Assembly (NCBI RefSeq): GCF_002914525.1 | Contig: NZ_LODW01000022.1 | Coordinates: 1-64,000, forward strand | Direction: 5' to 3' | Length of the DNA stretch: 64,000 nt | Origin: Rhizobium hidalgonense | Lineage (GTDB): Bacteria; Pseudomonadota; Alphaproteobacteria; Rhizobiales; Rhizobiaceae | Shown: piece by piece, positions 29,687 through 36,704 of the stretch | Position numbering within the stretch: position 1 is the first letter of the stretch | Layout: each line of letters opens with the position of its first letter | Notes under the pieces: model-generated | The model's database searches: none | What the model was told of the DNA's origin: nothing | What the model saw: the letters and a program-made list of their open reading frames with translations, nothing else | Position numbers and translations under genes: made by a program

Positions 29687-30361
29687 TTGGACATACAATT
29701 CGAAGGTGCCGGGGTCAGTTTCGGGATGCGGGTCACGCTGCAGCCGCTGACGCTCGGCATCAGTGGCAAACGCATCGGCGTCATCGGGCTGAACGGTTCG
29801 GGCAAGACCACTTTCGCCCGGCTGATCAACGGGCTGACCAAGCCGACCACCGGCCGCGTCACCGTCAATGGCCGCGATACGAGCGATGAGAAATCTGCAA
29901 TGGCCGATGTCGGCTTCATCTTCCAATCGCCGCAGAACCAGATCATCCTGCCGATCGTCAAAGACGACATCGCTTTCGGGCTGAAGCGGCGCGGTTTCAC
30001 CAAGGTGGAAATCGAGGCGAAGGTCGAGGGTGTGCTGGCCCGCTTCGGCGCCGAGGCGCTGGCCGATCGCCGGGCGCACGAGCTTTCCGGCGGCGAGTTG
30101 CAGGTGGCCGCCCTCTGCTCGGTGCTGGCGACAGGGCCCGGCATTCTCATCCTCGACGAGCCGACCAACCAGCTCGACCTGAAGAACCGGGCCCTGGTCG
30201 AAGGAATTATCGCCGGGCTTGACGAAAGCGCCATCGTCATCACCCACGATCTGGAGCTGATCTCCGATTTCGAGCGGGTGCTGTTGTTTCATGAAGGCCG
30301 GCTTGCCGCGGATGCGCCGGCGGCCGAAGCAATCGCCCGCTACCGGGAGATCGCTGCGTGA
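29687..30361 (+). CDS. bioM: Biotin ECF transporter ATPase BioM
   Basis: The ATP-binding subunit of the energy-coupling factor biotin importer. The 224-residue ABC protein has Walker A GLNGSGKTT, Q-loop FQSPQNQII, signature LSGGELQ, Walker B ILILDEPTNQ and H-loop VITHDLEL. The start is a TTG preceded by GAGGAA with good spacing. Its stop overlaps the bioN ATG (TGATG). The bioMNY operon is established for biotin uptake in Rhizobium etli. Confidence 0.95.
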   Translation: MDIQFEGAGVSFGMRVTLQPLTLGISGKRIGVIGLNGSGKTTFARLINGLTKPTTGRVTVNGRDTSDEKSAMADVGFIFQSPQNQIILPIVKDDIAFGLKRRGFTKVEIEAKVEGVLARFGAEALADRRAHELSGGELQVAALCSVLATGPGILILDEPTNQLDLKNRALVEGIIAGLDESAIVITHDLELISDFERVLLFHEGRLAADAPAAEAIARYREIAA

Positions 30362-30969
30362 TGCAATCGCTCTATGTCGAAGGCAACAGCGTGATGCACC
30401 GGATTTCACCGCGGCTAAAGCTGTTGTCGCTTGCGGCCTTCAGCATCGCGCTGTTCGTCACCGGCAATCTCGTCCTGCTTTCGATCGCCGCGCTGCTGGC
30501 TGCCATCGTCTACCGCATGGTCGGCCTGCCGCTTCGTGATGGGCTCAGGCGGCTGCGGCCGATCTCCCTGACGATCGCCGTCGTCGCGCTCTTCAACCTG
30601 ATTTTCCATCCCTGGCAAGAGGCTCTCGTACCGCTACTGCGGCTGACGGCGCTGATGCTTTTTGCCGCCACCCTGACGGCGACGACCTCGATCACCGCCT
30701 TCATCGACGAGGTGACGGCGCTTGCCCGGCCGCTCGAACGCACCGGTTGGGTTCAGGCCGACGACATCGGCCTGGCGCTTGGGCTGGTGCTGCGCTTCGT
30801 GCCGGAAATCGTCGGCCGTTACCAGGCGATCCGCGAGGCGCATATCGCTCGCGGGCTGAAAATCCGGCCGACGACACTACTTGCGCCGCTGATCATCCTG
30901 ACGCTCAAGGATGCGGATAATATCGCCGCGGCGATTGACGCGCGCGGCATTCGGCGGCATGGAAGTTAA
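30361..30969 (+). CDS. bioN: Biotin ECF transporter transmembrane protein BioN
   Basis: The T component, which couples ATP hydrolysis to the substrate-binding S component. The 202-residue membrane protein has four to five helices and ends with the two Ala-Arg-Gly coupling motifs of ECF T proteins: EAHIARGLKIRP and AIDARGIRRHG. These contact the ATPase. It is translationally coupled to bioM, and bioY begins 24 bp downstream. Confidence 0.94.
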   Translation: MQSLYVEGNSVMHRISPRLKLLSLAAFSIALFVTGNLVLLSIAALLAAIVYRMVGLPLRDGLRRLRPISLTIAVVALFNLIFHPWQEALVPLLRLTALMLFAATLTATTSITAFIDEVTALARPLERTGWVQADDIGLALGLVLRFVPEIVGRYQAIREAHIARGLKIRPTTLLAPLIILTLKDADNIAAAIDARGIRRHGS

Positions 30970-30993
30970 CGATTGATAAACACGGAAGTCATG

Positions 30994-31557
30994 ATGAGCA
31001 CCCGCGATCTCGTTCTTACTGCCCTCTTTGCCGCAATCATCGTGGCGCTCGGCCTGCTGCCACCGATTTTCCTCGGCTTCATTCCGGTGCCGATCACCGC
31101 GCAATCGCTCGGCGTCATGATGGCCGGCGTCGTGCTTGGCGCGCGCCGCGGCGCGATTGCCGTGCTGATCGTGCTGCTGCTGGTCGCCATCGGCCTGCCG
31201 GTGCTGTCGGGCGGCCGCGGCGGGCTTGCCATCTTTGCGTCGCCAACGGCCGGCTTCCTGATCGGCTGGATCTTTGCCGCCTTCGTCACCGGCTACCTCA
31301 GCGAGCGGCTGGTCAACGACCAGCAATCCGCCCTCGTGCAGACGGTGAGCTTCTTCCTCACCGCCATGGCCGGCGGCATCGTCGTGCTCTATGCCTTCGG
31401 CATCACCTATCTCGCAACCGTCGCCGGTCTCGGCTTCACCAGGGCCTTTGTCGGCTCGATGGCCTTCATTCCAGGCGACGTGATCAAGGCTTTCGTCGCC
31501 GCCCTTCTTGGCCGCGCCGTCATGGTCGGCTATCCCCTGCTGCCGGTGCGCGCGTAA
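30994..31557 (+). CDS. bioY: Biotin ECF transporter substrate-binding protein BioY
   Basis: The S component that binds biotin in the membrane. The 187-residue protein has six helices. BioY-typical blocks are FIPVPITAQSLGVMMAGVVLGARRGA, VGLPVLSGGRGGLAIFASPTAGFL-like (here AIGLPVLSGGRGG) and the C-terminal GSMAFIPGDVIKAFVAALLGRA. Two adjacent ATGs (30991, 30994) are possible; GGAAG spacing favours the second. A TTG at 30973 is less likely. A hairpin lies 30 bp after the stop. Confidence 0.94.
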   Translation: MSTRDLVLTALFAAIIVALGLLPPIFLGFIPVPITAQSLGVMMAGVVLGARRGAIAVLIVLLLVAIGLPVLSGGRGGLAIFASPTAGFLIGWIFAAFVTGYLSERLVNDQQSALVQTVSFFLTAMAGGIVVLYAFGITYLATVAGLGFTRAFVGSMAFIPGDVIKAFVAALLGRAVMVGYPLLPVRA

Positions 31558-31589
31558 CCATAAGTCCGGCCTGCCGGAAAAGATATCGC

Positions 31590-31620
31590 AATGGCCGCCT
31601 CGGGCTCGAAGGCGGCCATT
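31590..31620 (+). terminator. Hairpin downstream of bioY without T-run
   Basis: A perfect 11-bp stem AATGGCCGCCT / AGGCGGCCATT with a 9-nt loop lies 32 bp after the bioY stop. There is no T-run, so it is either a weak terminator or an mRNA 3'-end stabiliser. Confidence 0.5.
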
Positions 31621-31731
31621 ATGCGTTGACGCCGATCGCCTCCCAATCTCCGTCGCCGCAGCTCGTGAGCCTCAAGTCCACGGTCCGTCGGCGATTCTAT
31701 GCCGTCTCGGCATGGCCTGGAATCCGGGCAA

Positions 31732-31753
31732 CAAAAAACCGCCTTGAGGCGGT
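31732..31753 (-). terminator. Rho-independent terminator of the Gly-rich small gene
   Basis: On the minus strand, a 6-bp stem ACCGCC / GGCGGT with a TCAA tetraloop is followed by six T's. It starts 26 bp after the stop of the Gly/Asp-rich small ORF, which supports that ORF being expressed as its own unit. Confidence 0.85.
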
Positions 31754-31779
31754 CGGGCATTCTATCGATTTCAGGCTAT

Positions 31780-31995
31780 CTAATCTCCACCACCTCCGTC
31801 TCCACCACCTCCGTCTCCACCCCCGCCGTCACAGCCGCCACCGTGGCCACCGTCGCAGCCGCCATGGGAGGTGTCGAACCCAACTCCACCGCCGTCGCCA
31901 GAGCTGCCCGACTTGTGCTTGCTGCCCATGATCATCAGGGCACAAAACAGGATGAAGCATGCGAAGAGCACACCATCCGAGAAAAATGTATCCAA
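31780..31995 (-). CDS. Small membrane-anchored Gly/Asp-rich protein
   Basis: A 71-residue protein with one N-terminal membrane helix (about residues 7-24, DGVLFACFILFCALMIMG), a short KHKSGSS segment, and a C-terminus of glycine repeats interrupted by Asp, His and Cys, ending in three GGGGD units. Evidence that it is real: a TTG start with a strong SD (AAAGGAT) at correct spacing, and a dedicated terminator. Function unknown. The Cys/His/Asp-decorated glycine tail could bind metal or serve as a recognition tail. I recognise no named family with confidence. Confidence 0.7.
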   Translation of the reverse strand: MDTFFSDGVLFACFILFCALMIMGSKHKSGSSGDGGGVGFDTSHGGCDGGHGGGCDGGGGDGGGGDGGGGD

Positions 31996-32101
31996 TCAAT
32001 ATCCTTTCGTTTTGTTTCAGGAAATCTTGTTTCCTGATTAAAATAGTAGATTATTATCGCGATACCGGCAATGGCCCCAATATGAAACTTTCATGACACT
32101 C

Positions 32102-32129
32102 TTCTGCGCTGCCGGCCTACAGCGCAGAA
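32102..32129 (-). terminator. Hairpin at the 3' end of metG2
   Basis: A perfect 10-bp stem TTCTGCGCTG / CAGCGCAGAA with an 8-nt loop lies 24 bp beyond the metG2 stop codon. A T-rich stretch follows only in the plus direction (TATTTTCTC), so termination for metG2 is plausible but not textbook. Confidence 0.45.
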
Positions 32130-32153
32130 TATTTTCTCTCGGGCCGCTTACGC

Positions 32154-33713
32154 TCAGGCAACCGCTCTTTGCGGAAAGAGCACGGCTTGCGGGGCGGCTT
32201 TGACCCCGCTCACGATCAGCTGATCCCGATAGAGGCGAGGAGACGCTATTCCCAGCCTGGAATGCAGCGTTGCGGCCGCGGCCGGCAGGAATGGGAGGAG
32301 GCAGCGAGCAATGATCGCAAGGCCGTAGACCTGCTCGGCCAGGCCAGCACCAAGACGTTCGAAGGTCGCCTGGCGATCCTCCGGAACGGGATCGCCAAGC
32401 AGCGCTTTCGCATCCACCCATGGTGCGCATTTTGTAAACCGCCGGTTCGCCTCGCCGATAAACTCGAAAATGTCGGCGAGGCCGACATGGAGCTCGTAGG
32501 CATCGAACGCCGCCGATACCTTCCCCGGAAGGCGGTGAGCCTGCTGCACGAACTCGGTATCCGGCACCGGCGGTATGATGCCGGCGAACGACTGATCTAG
32601 AAGGGCAAGCACCCGATTGGCGAGATTGCCGAGCTGGCCCGCGAGCTCGCCCGACCATGCGGCTTCCAGACGCTCGGCCGAGAAATCGCCATCGTCTCCC
32701 GAGCGGATATGCCGGAGCAGATAATAGCGCAGCGCGTCCGGCGTTCCGTAGGCGTCGATGATGCCTTCCGGATCGATGCCGTTGCCGGCCGACTTGCCGA
32801 TCTTCCTGCCGTCGACCGTGACGTAACCGTGCACGAGAAGCAATGATGGCGGTGGCAGGCCGGCCGACAGCAGGATGGCCGGCCAGTAGATGGCGTGGAA
32901 TTTGGAGATGCCCTTGCCGACGACGTGGATGCGTTCTGCGCCGTTCCAATAGCGCTGAACCAGCGCTTCGTCGGACCCGTGCCCCAGGCCTGTGAGATAG
33001 TTCGCCAGGGCATCGAACCAGACATAGACGACTTCACCAGCATCGGGGCCATCTCCCTCGGGAACCGGAACGCCCCAGCCTCGCGCCCGTTCGGCGCTGC
33101 GCGACACGCTGATGTCGGTGAGGCCCCGCCGCAGCAAGGAAAGGATTTCATTGCGCCGATGGGCGGGAACGATGCGAAATTCACCAGTCTCGACGAGTTC
33201 GAGCAGCCGGCCGCCATATCGGGAGAGACGGAAGAACCAGTTCTCCTCTCGGACGATCTCGAGAGCGACCCCATGTTCGGGGCAGCGCCCGTCATCGAAT
33301 TCCGACGGTTCGTAGAATTGCTCGCAGCCGACGCAGTAGAGGCCCTCATAGGCTCGGCGATAGAGGTCGCCGTTTTCAGCGCAAGCCCGCCACAAGGCGT
33401 GGACGCAGGCGACATGCCTTGGATCGCGAGAGGTGCGGACGAATTCCTGGTTGGAGAGATCGAGCCGGCCGCCCAGAGCCTCGAACCTGTCGGCATTGGC
33501 ATTGACGAAGGCCCTCACCTGCAGTCCCGCGGCTTCCGCCGCCCTGACATTCTTCAGGCTGTTGTCGTCGGTTCCACACTGAAACCTGACGTCGTGACCG
33601 AGAAGCCTGAAATGGCGGGCATAGGCATCGGCCTGGACGAGTTCGAGGGCGAAGCCCACATGCGGCGCGGCATTGACATAGGGGATCGAGGTGGTGACGT
33701 AGATCTTGTTCAT
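32154..33713 (-). CDS. metG: Second, divergent methionine--tRNA ligase
   Basis: Charges tRNA-Met with methionine. The 519-residue class I synthetase has the HIGH motif as APHVGFALEL, KMSKS as GRKIGKSAGNG, and the WFDALANYLTG block for the methionine pocket. A zinc knuckle is present (YCVGC...RCPEH). The protein differs from the rhizobial housekeeping MetRS as I recall it (which begins with a YYVTTAISYPNG-type sequence and lacks these cysteines), so this is probably an extra, acquired copy. An AGGAA SD precedes the ATG. Its leader contains a Met-rich peptide and terminator, described separately, suggesting induction when methionyl-tRNA is low. It may be a resistance or reserve enzyme. Confidence 0.92.
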   Translation of the reverse strand: MNKIYVTTSIPYVNAAPHVGFALELVQADAYARHFRLLGHDVRFQCGTDDNSLKNVRAAEAAGLQVRAFVNANADRFEALGGRLDLSNQEFVRTSRDPRHVACVHALWRACAENGDLYRRAYEGLYCVGCEQFYEPSEFDDGRCPEHGVALEIVREENWFFRLSRYGGRLLELVETGEFRIVPAHRRNEILSLLRRGLTDISVSRSAERARGWGVPVPEGDGPDAGEVVYVWFDALANYLTGLGHGSDEALVQRYWNGAERIHVVGKGISKFHAIYWPAILLSAGLPPPSLLLVHGYVTVDGRKIGKSAGNGIDPEGIIDAYGTPDALRYYLLRHIRSGDDGDFSAERLEAAWSGELAGQLGNLANRVLALLDQSFAGIIPPVPDTEFVQQAHRLPGKVSAAFDAYELHVGLADIFEFIGEANRRFTKCAPWVDAKALLGDPVPEDRQATFERLGAGLAEQVYGLAIIARCLLPFLPAAAATLHSRLGIASPRLYRDQLIVSGVKAAPQAVLFPQRAVA

Positions 33714-33763
33714 CGGCGTTTCCTTTCGAAGGCTATTGTTGCCCGCGAGACGGATCGACCCAT

Positions 33764-33788
33764 AAAAAAGACCGCCTCGAAGGCGGTC
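33764..33788 (-). terminator. Attenuator terminator before metG2
   Basis: On the minus strand, a perfect 8-bp stem GACCGCCT / AGGCGGTC with a 3-nt TCG loop ends in T6. It lies 33 nt after the stop codon of the Met-rich leader peptide and 50 nt before the metG2 ATG. Its place between promoter and gene makes it an attenuator rather than a gene-end terminator. Confidence 0.88.
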
Positions 33789-33815
33789 GCTGGTGCATCT
33801 GGACGCACGAAACCC

Positions 33816-33834
33816 GCCACGCTATGAGCGCGGC
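33816..33834 (-). promoter_or_regulatory. Leader 1:2 hairpin competing with antiterminator
   Basis: Leader RNA positions 39-57 (A of the leader ATG = 1) form GCCGCGCU / AGCGUGGC, 8 bp including one G-U, loop CAU. The left arm begins at the last base of the third Met codon. The right arm contains GGC of GGCGG (55-59), which can alternatively pair with CCGCC (87-91) in the left arm of the terminator. This gives the three mutually exclusive pairings of a classical attenuator. Confidence 0.7.
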
Positions 33835-33872
33835 ATCATCATCACGAAAGTGCTGATCAGGGTGTTGTCCAT
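33822..33872 (-). CDS. Met-rich leader peptide of metG2 attenuator
   Basis: A 16-codon ORF encoding MDNTLISTFVMMMPRS, with three consecutive Met codons at positions 11-13, followed by TAG. It ends 108 bp upstream of the metG2 start on the same strand and just ahead of an alternative-hairpin region and a strong terminator. No SD is present, but a promoter-like pair puts the transcript start at the A of this ATG, so it may be read as a leaderless message, as reported for the trp leader of Sinorhizobium. Translation stalling at the Met codons would sense charged tRNA-Met. Confidence 0.78.
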   Translation of the reverse strand: MDNTLISTFVMMMPRS

Positions 33873-33878
33873 ATCATT

Positions 33879-33907
33879 TTTCTAGCATGAAGGGCACTTT
33901 CGAACAA
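33879..33907 (-). promoter_or_regulatory. Candidate sigma-70 promoter of the metG2 leader
   Basis: On the minus strand: -35 TTGTTC (33902-33907), 17-nt spacer, -10 TAGAAA (33879-33884). The seventh base after the -10 is the A of the leader-peptide ATG (33872). Each box matches the consensus only partly, so this rests mainly on spacing and position. Confidence 0.5.
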
Positions 33908-33914
33908 GCGCGCT

Positions 33915-34802
33915 TCAATGATCGGCGGCATCCGATCGGCATTCCTTCGTAAACCACTCCGTAAAACGACGCACCGGCTTTTTCGCCCAGGAACTGGTGA
34001 TCAGGTAATATCCCTGGGTCTCCGCCGTCGAGATATCCGAAAGCACGACGAGGTCGCCACGATCGATCTCTCGCCGAAACACTTCGACCGGGCATAATGC
34101 GACCCCATGTCCGGCTATCACCGCCGTGGCAAGCATATTGAAGTCCTGAAATATCGGCCCGCGAACCGGCTCCGGCGCCTTTACGTCAGTTTTTCGGAAC
34201 CATTCTTTCCAGCCGTCCACGGATTCGTCGTGCAGCAGGTCGGCGGCTGCAAAGGACACGCTGTCGACAGTCCAGTTCCGTTTGGAAAGATAATGAACGC
34301 TGGCCACCGGCTGGTTGCGGCGGGAGAAAAGCAGCCGGCTCTCCCGTCCGCCCGACAGGTCTTCTCCCATGGTAATCAGAACATCCAGGCTTTCGTGATC
34401 GAATCGCTCTTCCGCTTTTGCATAGACGATCCTGACATCGAGATCGGGATTGCTCTCGCGGAAAGACGGCAGTGCGGGAACAAGCCAGCGCGACGCGATC
34501 GAAGGAATGCATCCGACAGTGATCGAACGCATATTGTGGTCTCGGCGCATATTGCCCGTTGCATGGGCGATGGCTGCCAGCGAGCCCGAGACGGCCAGAT
34601 AATATTCGCTGCCCGCCGGGGTCAGCGCGACCCCGCGCCCGGATTTTTGCAGCAGCTTGCGTCCCAGCCACGCCTCCAGATGTTTGAGCTGATGACTGAT
34701 CGCCGCGTGGGTCACATGCAGTTCGTCTCCAGCCTTTGACAGGCTCATCAGCCTGGCAGTCGCTTCGAAGGCCCTCAAGGCGTTCAGTGGCGGCAGTTGC
34801 AT
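33915..34802 (-). CDS. LysR family transcriptional regulator (GcvA-like)
   Basis: A 295-residue LysR regulator. The winged helix-turn-helix is at residues 1-60 (LPPLNALRAFEATARLMSLSKAGDELHVTHAAISHQLKHLEAWLGRKL), with the GcvA/AmpR-type opening 'PPLNALRAFEA'. The effector domain covers about 90-290. It is transcribed away from ectC, with an AT-rich 180-bp gap that is the natural place for its operator, so ectC is the likely target. The effector is unknown. Confidence 0.92.
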   Translation of the reverse strand: MQLPPLNALRAFEATARLMSLSKAGDELHVTHAAISHQLKHLEAWLGRKLLQKSGRGVALTPAGSEYYLAVSGSLAAIAHATGNMRRDHNMRSITVGCIPSIASRWLVPALPSFRESNPDLDVRIVYAKAEERFDHESLDVLITMGEDLSGGRESRLLFSRRNQPVASVHYLSKRNWTVDSVSFAAADLLHDESVDGWKEWFRKTDVKAPEPVRGPIFQDFNMLATAVIAGHGVALCPVEVFRREIDRGDLVVLSDISTAETQGYYLITSSWAKKPVRRFTEWFTKECRSDAADH

Positions 34803-34982
34803 ATGTTCGAATTCCTCACATGACCGGCACGTGCTTTGATCCGCTAGAAAAGAAGTTCCAATTTATACCTGTAACTTATTCTAACATTATTCTCAATTTT
34901 CATCATTTGAAGCAGGTGTGGATTCCAGTGCCTAATGGATCATGGATGATCGAAAACATCCCCGTCATTCCGGAGAAAGCAC

Positions 34983-35369
34983 ATGTTTGTGAGAAGTCTG
35001 AGAGAAGTGGAAGAGACCGAACGCTTCGTCGATTGGGGCAATGGCACAAGCCATCGCCTGCTGACGAATGATGACGGGATGGGATTCACCGTCTGCCACA
35101 CGGTCGTTCGCGCCAACACGCAGGCATTGCTGCAGTACCGCAACCATCTGGAGGCCTGCTACTGCATCCAGGGAGAAGGCGAGGTAGAGGATATGGACGG
35201 CAATGTCTTTCCCATCCGCGTCGGCGACATCTACGTGCTCGATAAACATGACCGCCACTATTTGCGGGGCGGCAAGGACAAGGACCTCATTCTCGTCAGC
35301 GTCTTCAATCCACCACTGAAAGGCACGGAACGTCACGATCTGAACAACAGAAGCGGTTCCGAATACTGA
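34983..35369 (+). CDS. ectC: Orphan L-ectoine synthase
   Basis: EctC is a cupin that cyclises N-gamma-acetyl-L-2,4-diaminobutyrate to the compatible solute ectoine. The 128-residue length is normal. The iron ligands known from EctC structures are present with a one-residue shift: E57 (NHLEACYCI), Y84 ([10 protein letters not shown]) and H92 (RHYLRGG). A GGAG SD lies at the right distance. No ectA, ectB or ectD is nearby, so the substrate would have to be imported, or the enzyme may run in reverse or have drifted. The divergent LysR gene is the probable regulator. Confidence 0.93.
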   Translation: MFVRSLREVEETERFVDWGNGTSHRLLTNDDGMGFTVCHTVVRANTQALLQYRNHLEACYCIQGEGEVEDMDGNVFPIRVGDIYVLDKHDRHYLRGGKDKDLILVSVFNPPLKGTERHDLNNRSGSEY

Positions 35370-35495
35370 GTCGAGCAACCGATCTCCGGCAGGCGTCTGC
35401 CATCCTTGGCGAACAGTTTGGCACTGTGATAGCAAGCATCGGAATTGCACGCTGTCGGTGCGGCGTGCCCACGTTTGGTGGAAGGGCCTGCTGCC

Positions 35496-36104
35496 GTGAT
35501 CCGCACGAAGATCGACACGCTGTGGTTCAAGCGCTGTTGCGCATTTCACCTGCAGTTTCTTCCCGATCGCGAGGCGCTGTCAAAGCTCTGCGCCTTGCAA
35601 GATAGTGTCGAGCGAGACAGCGCCGCGGCCCTCGCACGCGTCCCGGCCACAAGCCTGCATATGACGGTCGTCAGTCTGGTCAAGGCCGCGGCCCAATTCA
35701 GCATAGCGAACGAGGAGGTCTGGAAGCGGAACGGGGAAAGATGGATGGAAATCGTCGAGAGATTGATCGACGAGACCCCGCCGTTTGAACTTCATTTTCA
35801 CGAGGTGGCGGCTTCGGAAGCTGCTGTCTTCGTAAAAGCCGAGGAGCCGGCGGCATTGCGCAGGCTTCGCTCCGCCATTTCACAGGCCATCTGCTTCGAC
35901 GAGTGGCGTCCAATCCCGCCCCGCATAGCGCATATGACACTGTTCAGGTTTTTCGCCGAAGAGCCGGTGCCGGCGGTAAGCTTCGACGTGGGTTGTTTAC
36001 CCATCAGAGTGCGGGCTGGATCCCTCACCCTGCTGGAAGAGCGGGTTTATCCAAACGTCGAGATCAATATACTCAGCCAACCGCTGCTGCGCGGCAAATC
36101 CTGA
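35496..36104 (+). CDS. 2H phosphoesterase (LigT/2'-5' RNA ligase-like) family protein
   Basis: A 202-residue protein with two H-x-T motifs, SLHMTVVSL (H55) and IAHMTLFRF (H146), spaced as in the 2H phosphoesterase superfamily. This superfamily includes 2',3'-cyclic phosphodiesterases and the 2'-5' RNA ligase. Overall similarity beyond the motifs is not obvious to me, so the call is at superfamily level. Start chosen: GTG at 35496 with GGAAGGG upstream; a GTG at 35478 and a TTG at 35445 are alternatives. It follows ectC by 126 bp and may share its transcript. Confidence 0.68.
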   Translation: MIRTKIDTLWFKRCCAFHLQFLPDREALSKLCALQDSVERDSAAALARVPATSLHMTVVSLVKAAAQFSIANEEVWKRNGERWMEIVERLIDETPPFELHFHEVAASEAAVFVKAEEPAALRRLRSAISQAICFDEWRPIPPRIAHMTLFRFFAEEPVPAVSFDVGCLPIRVRAGSLTLLEERVYPNVEINILSQPLLRGKS

Positions 36105-36113
36105 TCACGGGCT

Positions 36114-36515
36114 CTAATCCAGAAAACCGTAAAGCCAGTCCCGGGTCTCCTCCGGCAAAGACACTGGCAGCTGATCCTCCCCCGCGCGGGCCTGCCAGAT
36201 GATCTCCACCTCGGCGGCCCGCTCCTCGCCGGTGTCGATCGAGACGATGAAGCCGATGGAGCGAACACCGATCTTGTCGACGGCCGCAGTGAAGATGGCC
36301 GGCTCGTCGTAGTGCAGCGGGCGATGGAGAATGCAGGAAATCTTGGTGGCGCTGTATTTTGGTTCGTCCTCCACATCGGGCCGCGACGACCAGAAGCTCG
36401 CAATGACGGACTCGGCGTAGGAAATATAGGAGCCCAGAAACATCTGGCCGGTCATATCGACATCGCGAAACGGCACGTGTATTTCCGCCACCCCAGGGCG
36501 TTTCGACTGGTTCAT
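36114..36515 (-). CDS. Hot-dog fold acyl-CoA thioesterase family protein
   Basis: A 133-residue single hot-dog domain protein. The segment VPFRDVDMTGQMFLGSYISYAESV corresponds to the 4-hydroxybenzoyl-CoA thioesterase/YbgC motif (RxxDxDxxGHxxxxxYxxYxE), with M-T-G-Q in place of the usual D..GH variant. The C-terminus includes an AEVEIIWQARAGE strand. The substrate is unknown; it could hydrolyse acyl-CoA or acyl-ACP. It is convergent with the 2H protein gene (9 bp apart). The ATG at 36515 is used; a TTG at 36521 is possible. Confidence 0.78.
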   Translation of the reverse strand: MNQSKRPGVAEIHVPFRDVDMTGQMFLGSYISYAESVIASFWSSRPDVEDEPKYSATKISCILHRPLHYDEPAIFTAAVDKIGVRSIGFIVSIDTGEERAAEVEIIWQARAGEDQLPVSLPEETRDWLYGFLD

Positions 36516-36704
36516 CAACAACTCTGCCTACAAAATTCCCCGTCAACGACAGTAGCGACGGCGTTCGTTGAAGTAAACGCCGCAAATGACCGGAATTGCA
36601 ATGCGGCGGACAGTCGGAAGGCGTGGCGACAGCGCTTGTTGAAATCATCAGCCGATGCCCCATCTGCTGTGGAACATGACATAAGTGACCGATAGAGTGT
36701 CTCC

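Noticed and set aside
30877..31326. Minus-strand frame antisense to bioN and bioY
   Set aside because: It is an Asp/His/Arg-rich shadow frame opposite two conserved transporter genes.
33714..33871. T-box or SAM riboswitch as explanation of the metG2 leader
   Set aside because: I see no T-box sequence or specifier-loop arrangement and no SAM-II-like pattern; the translated Met run and competing hairpins fit a leader-peptide attenuator better.
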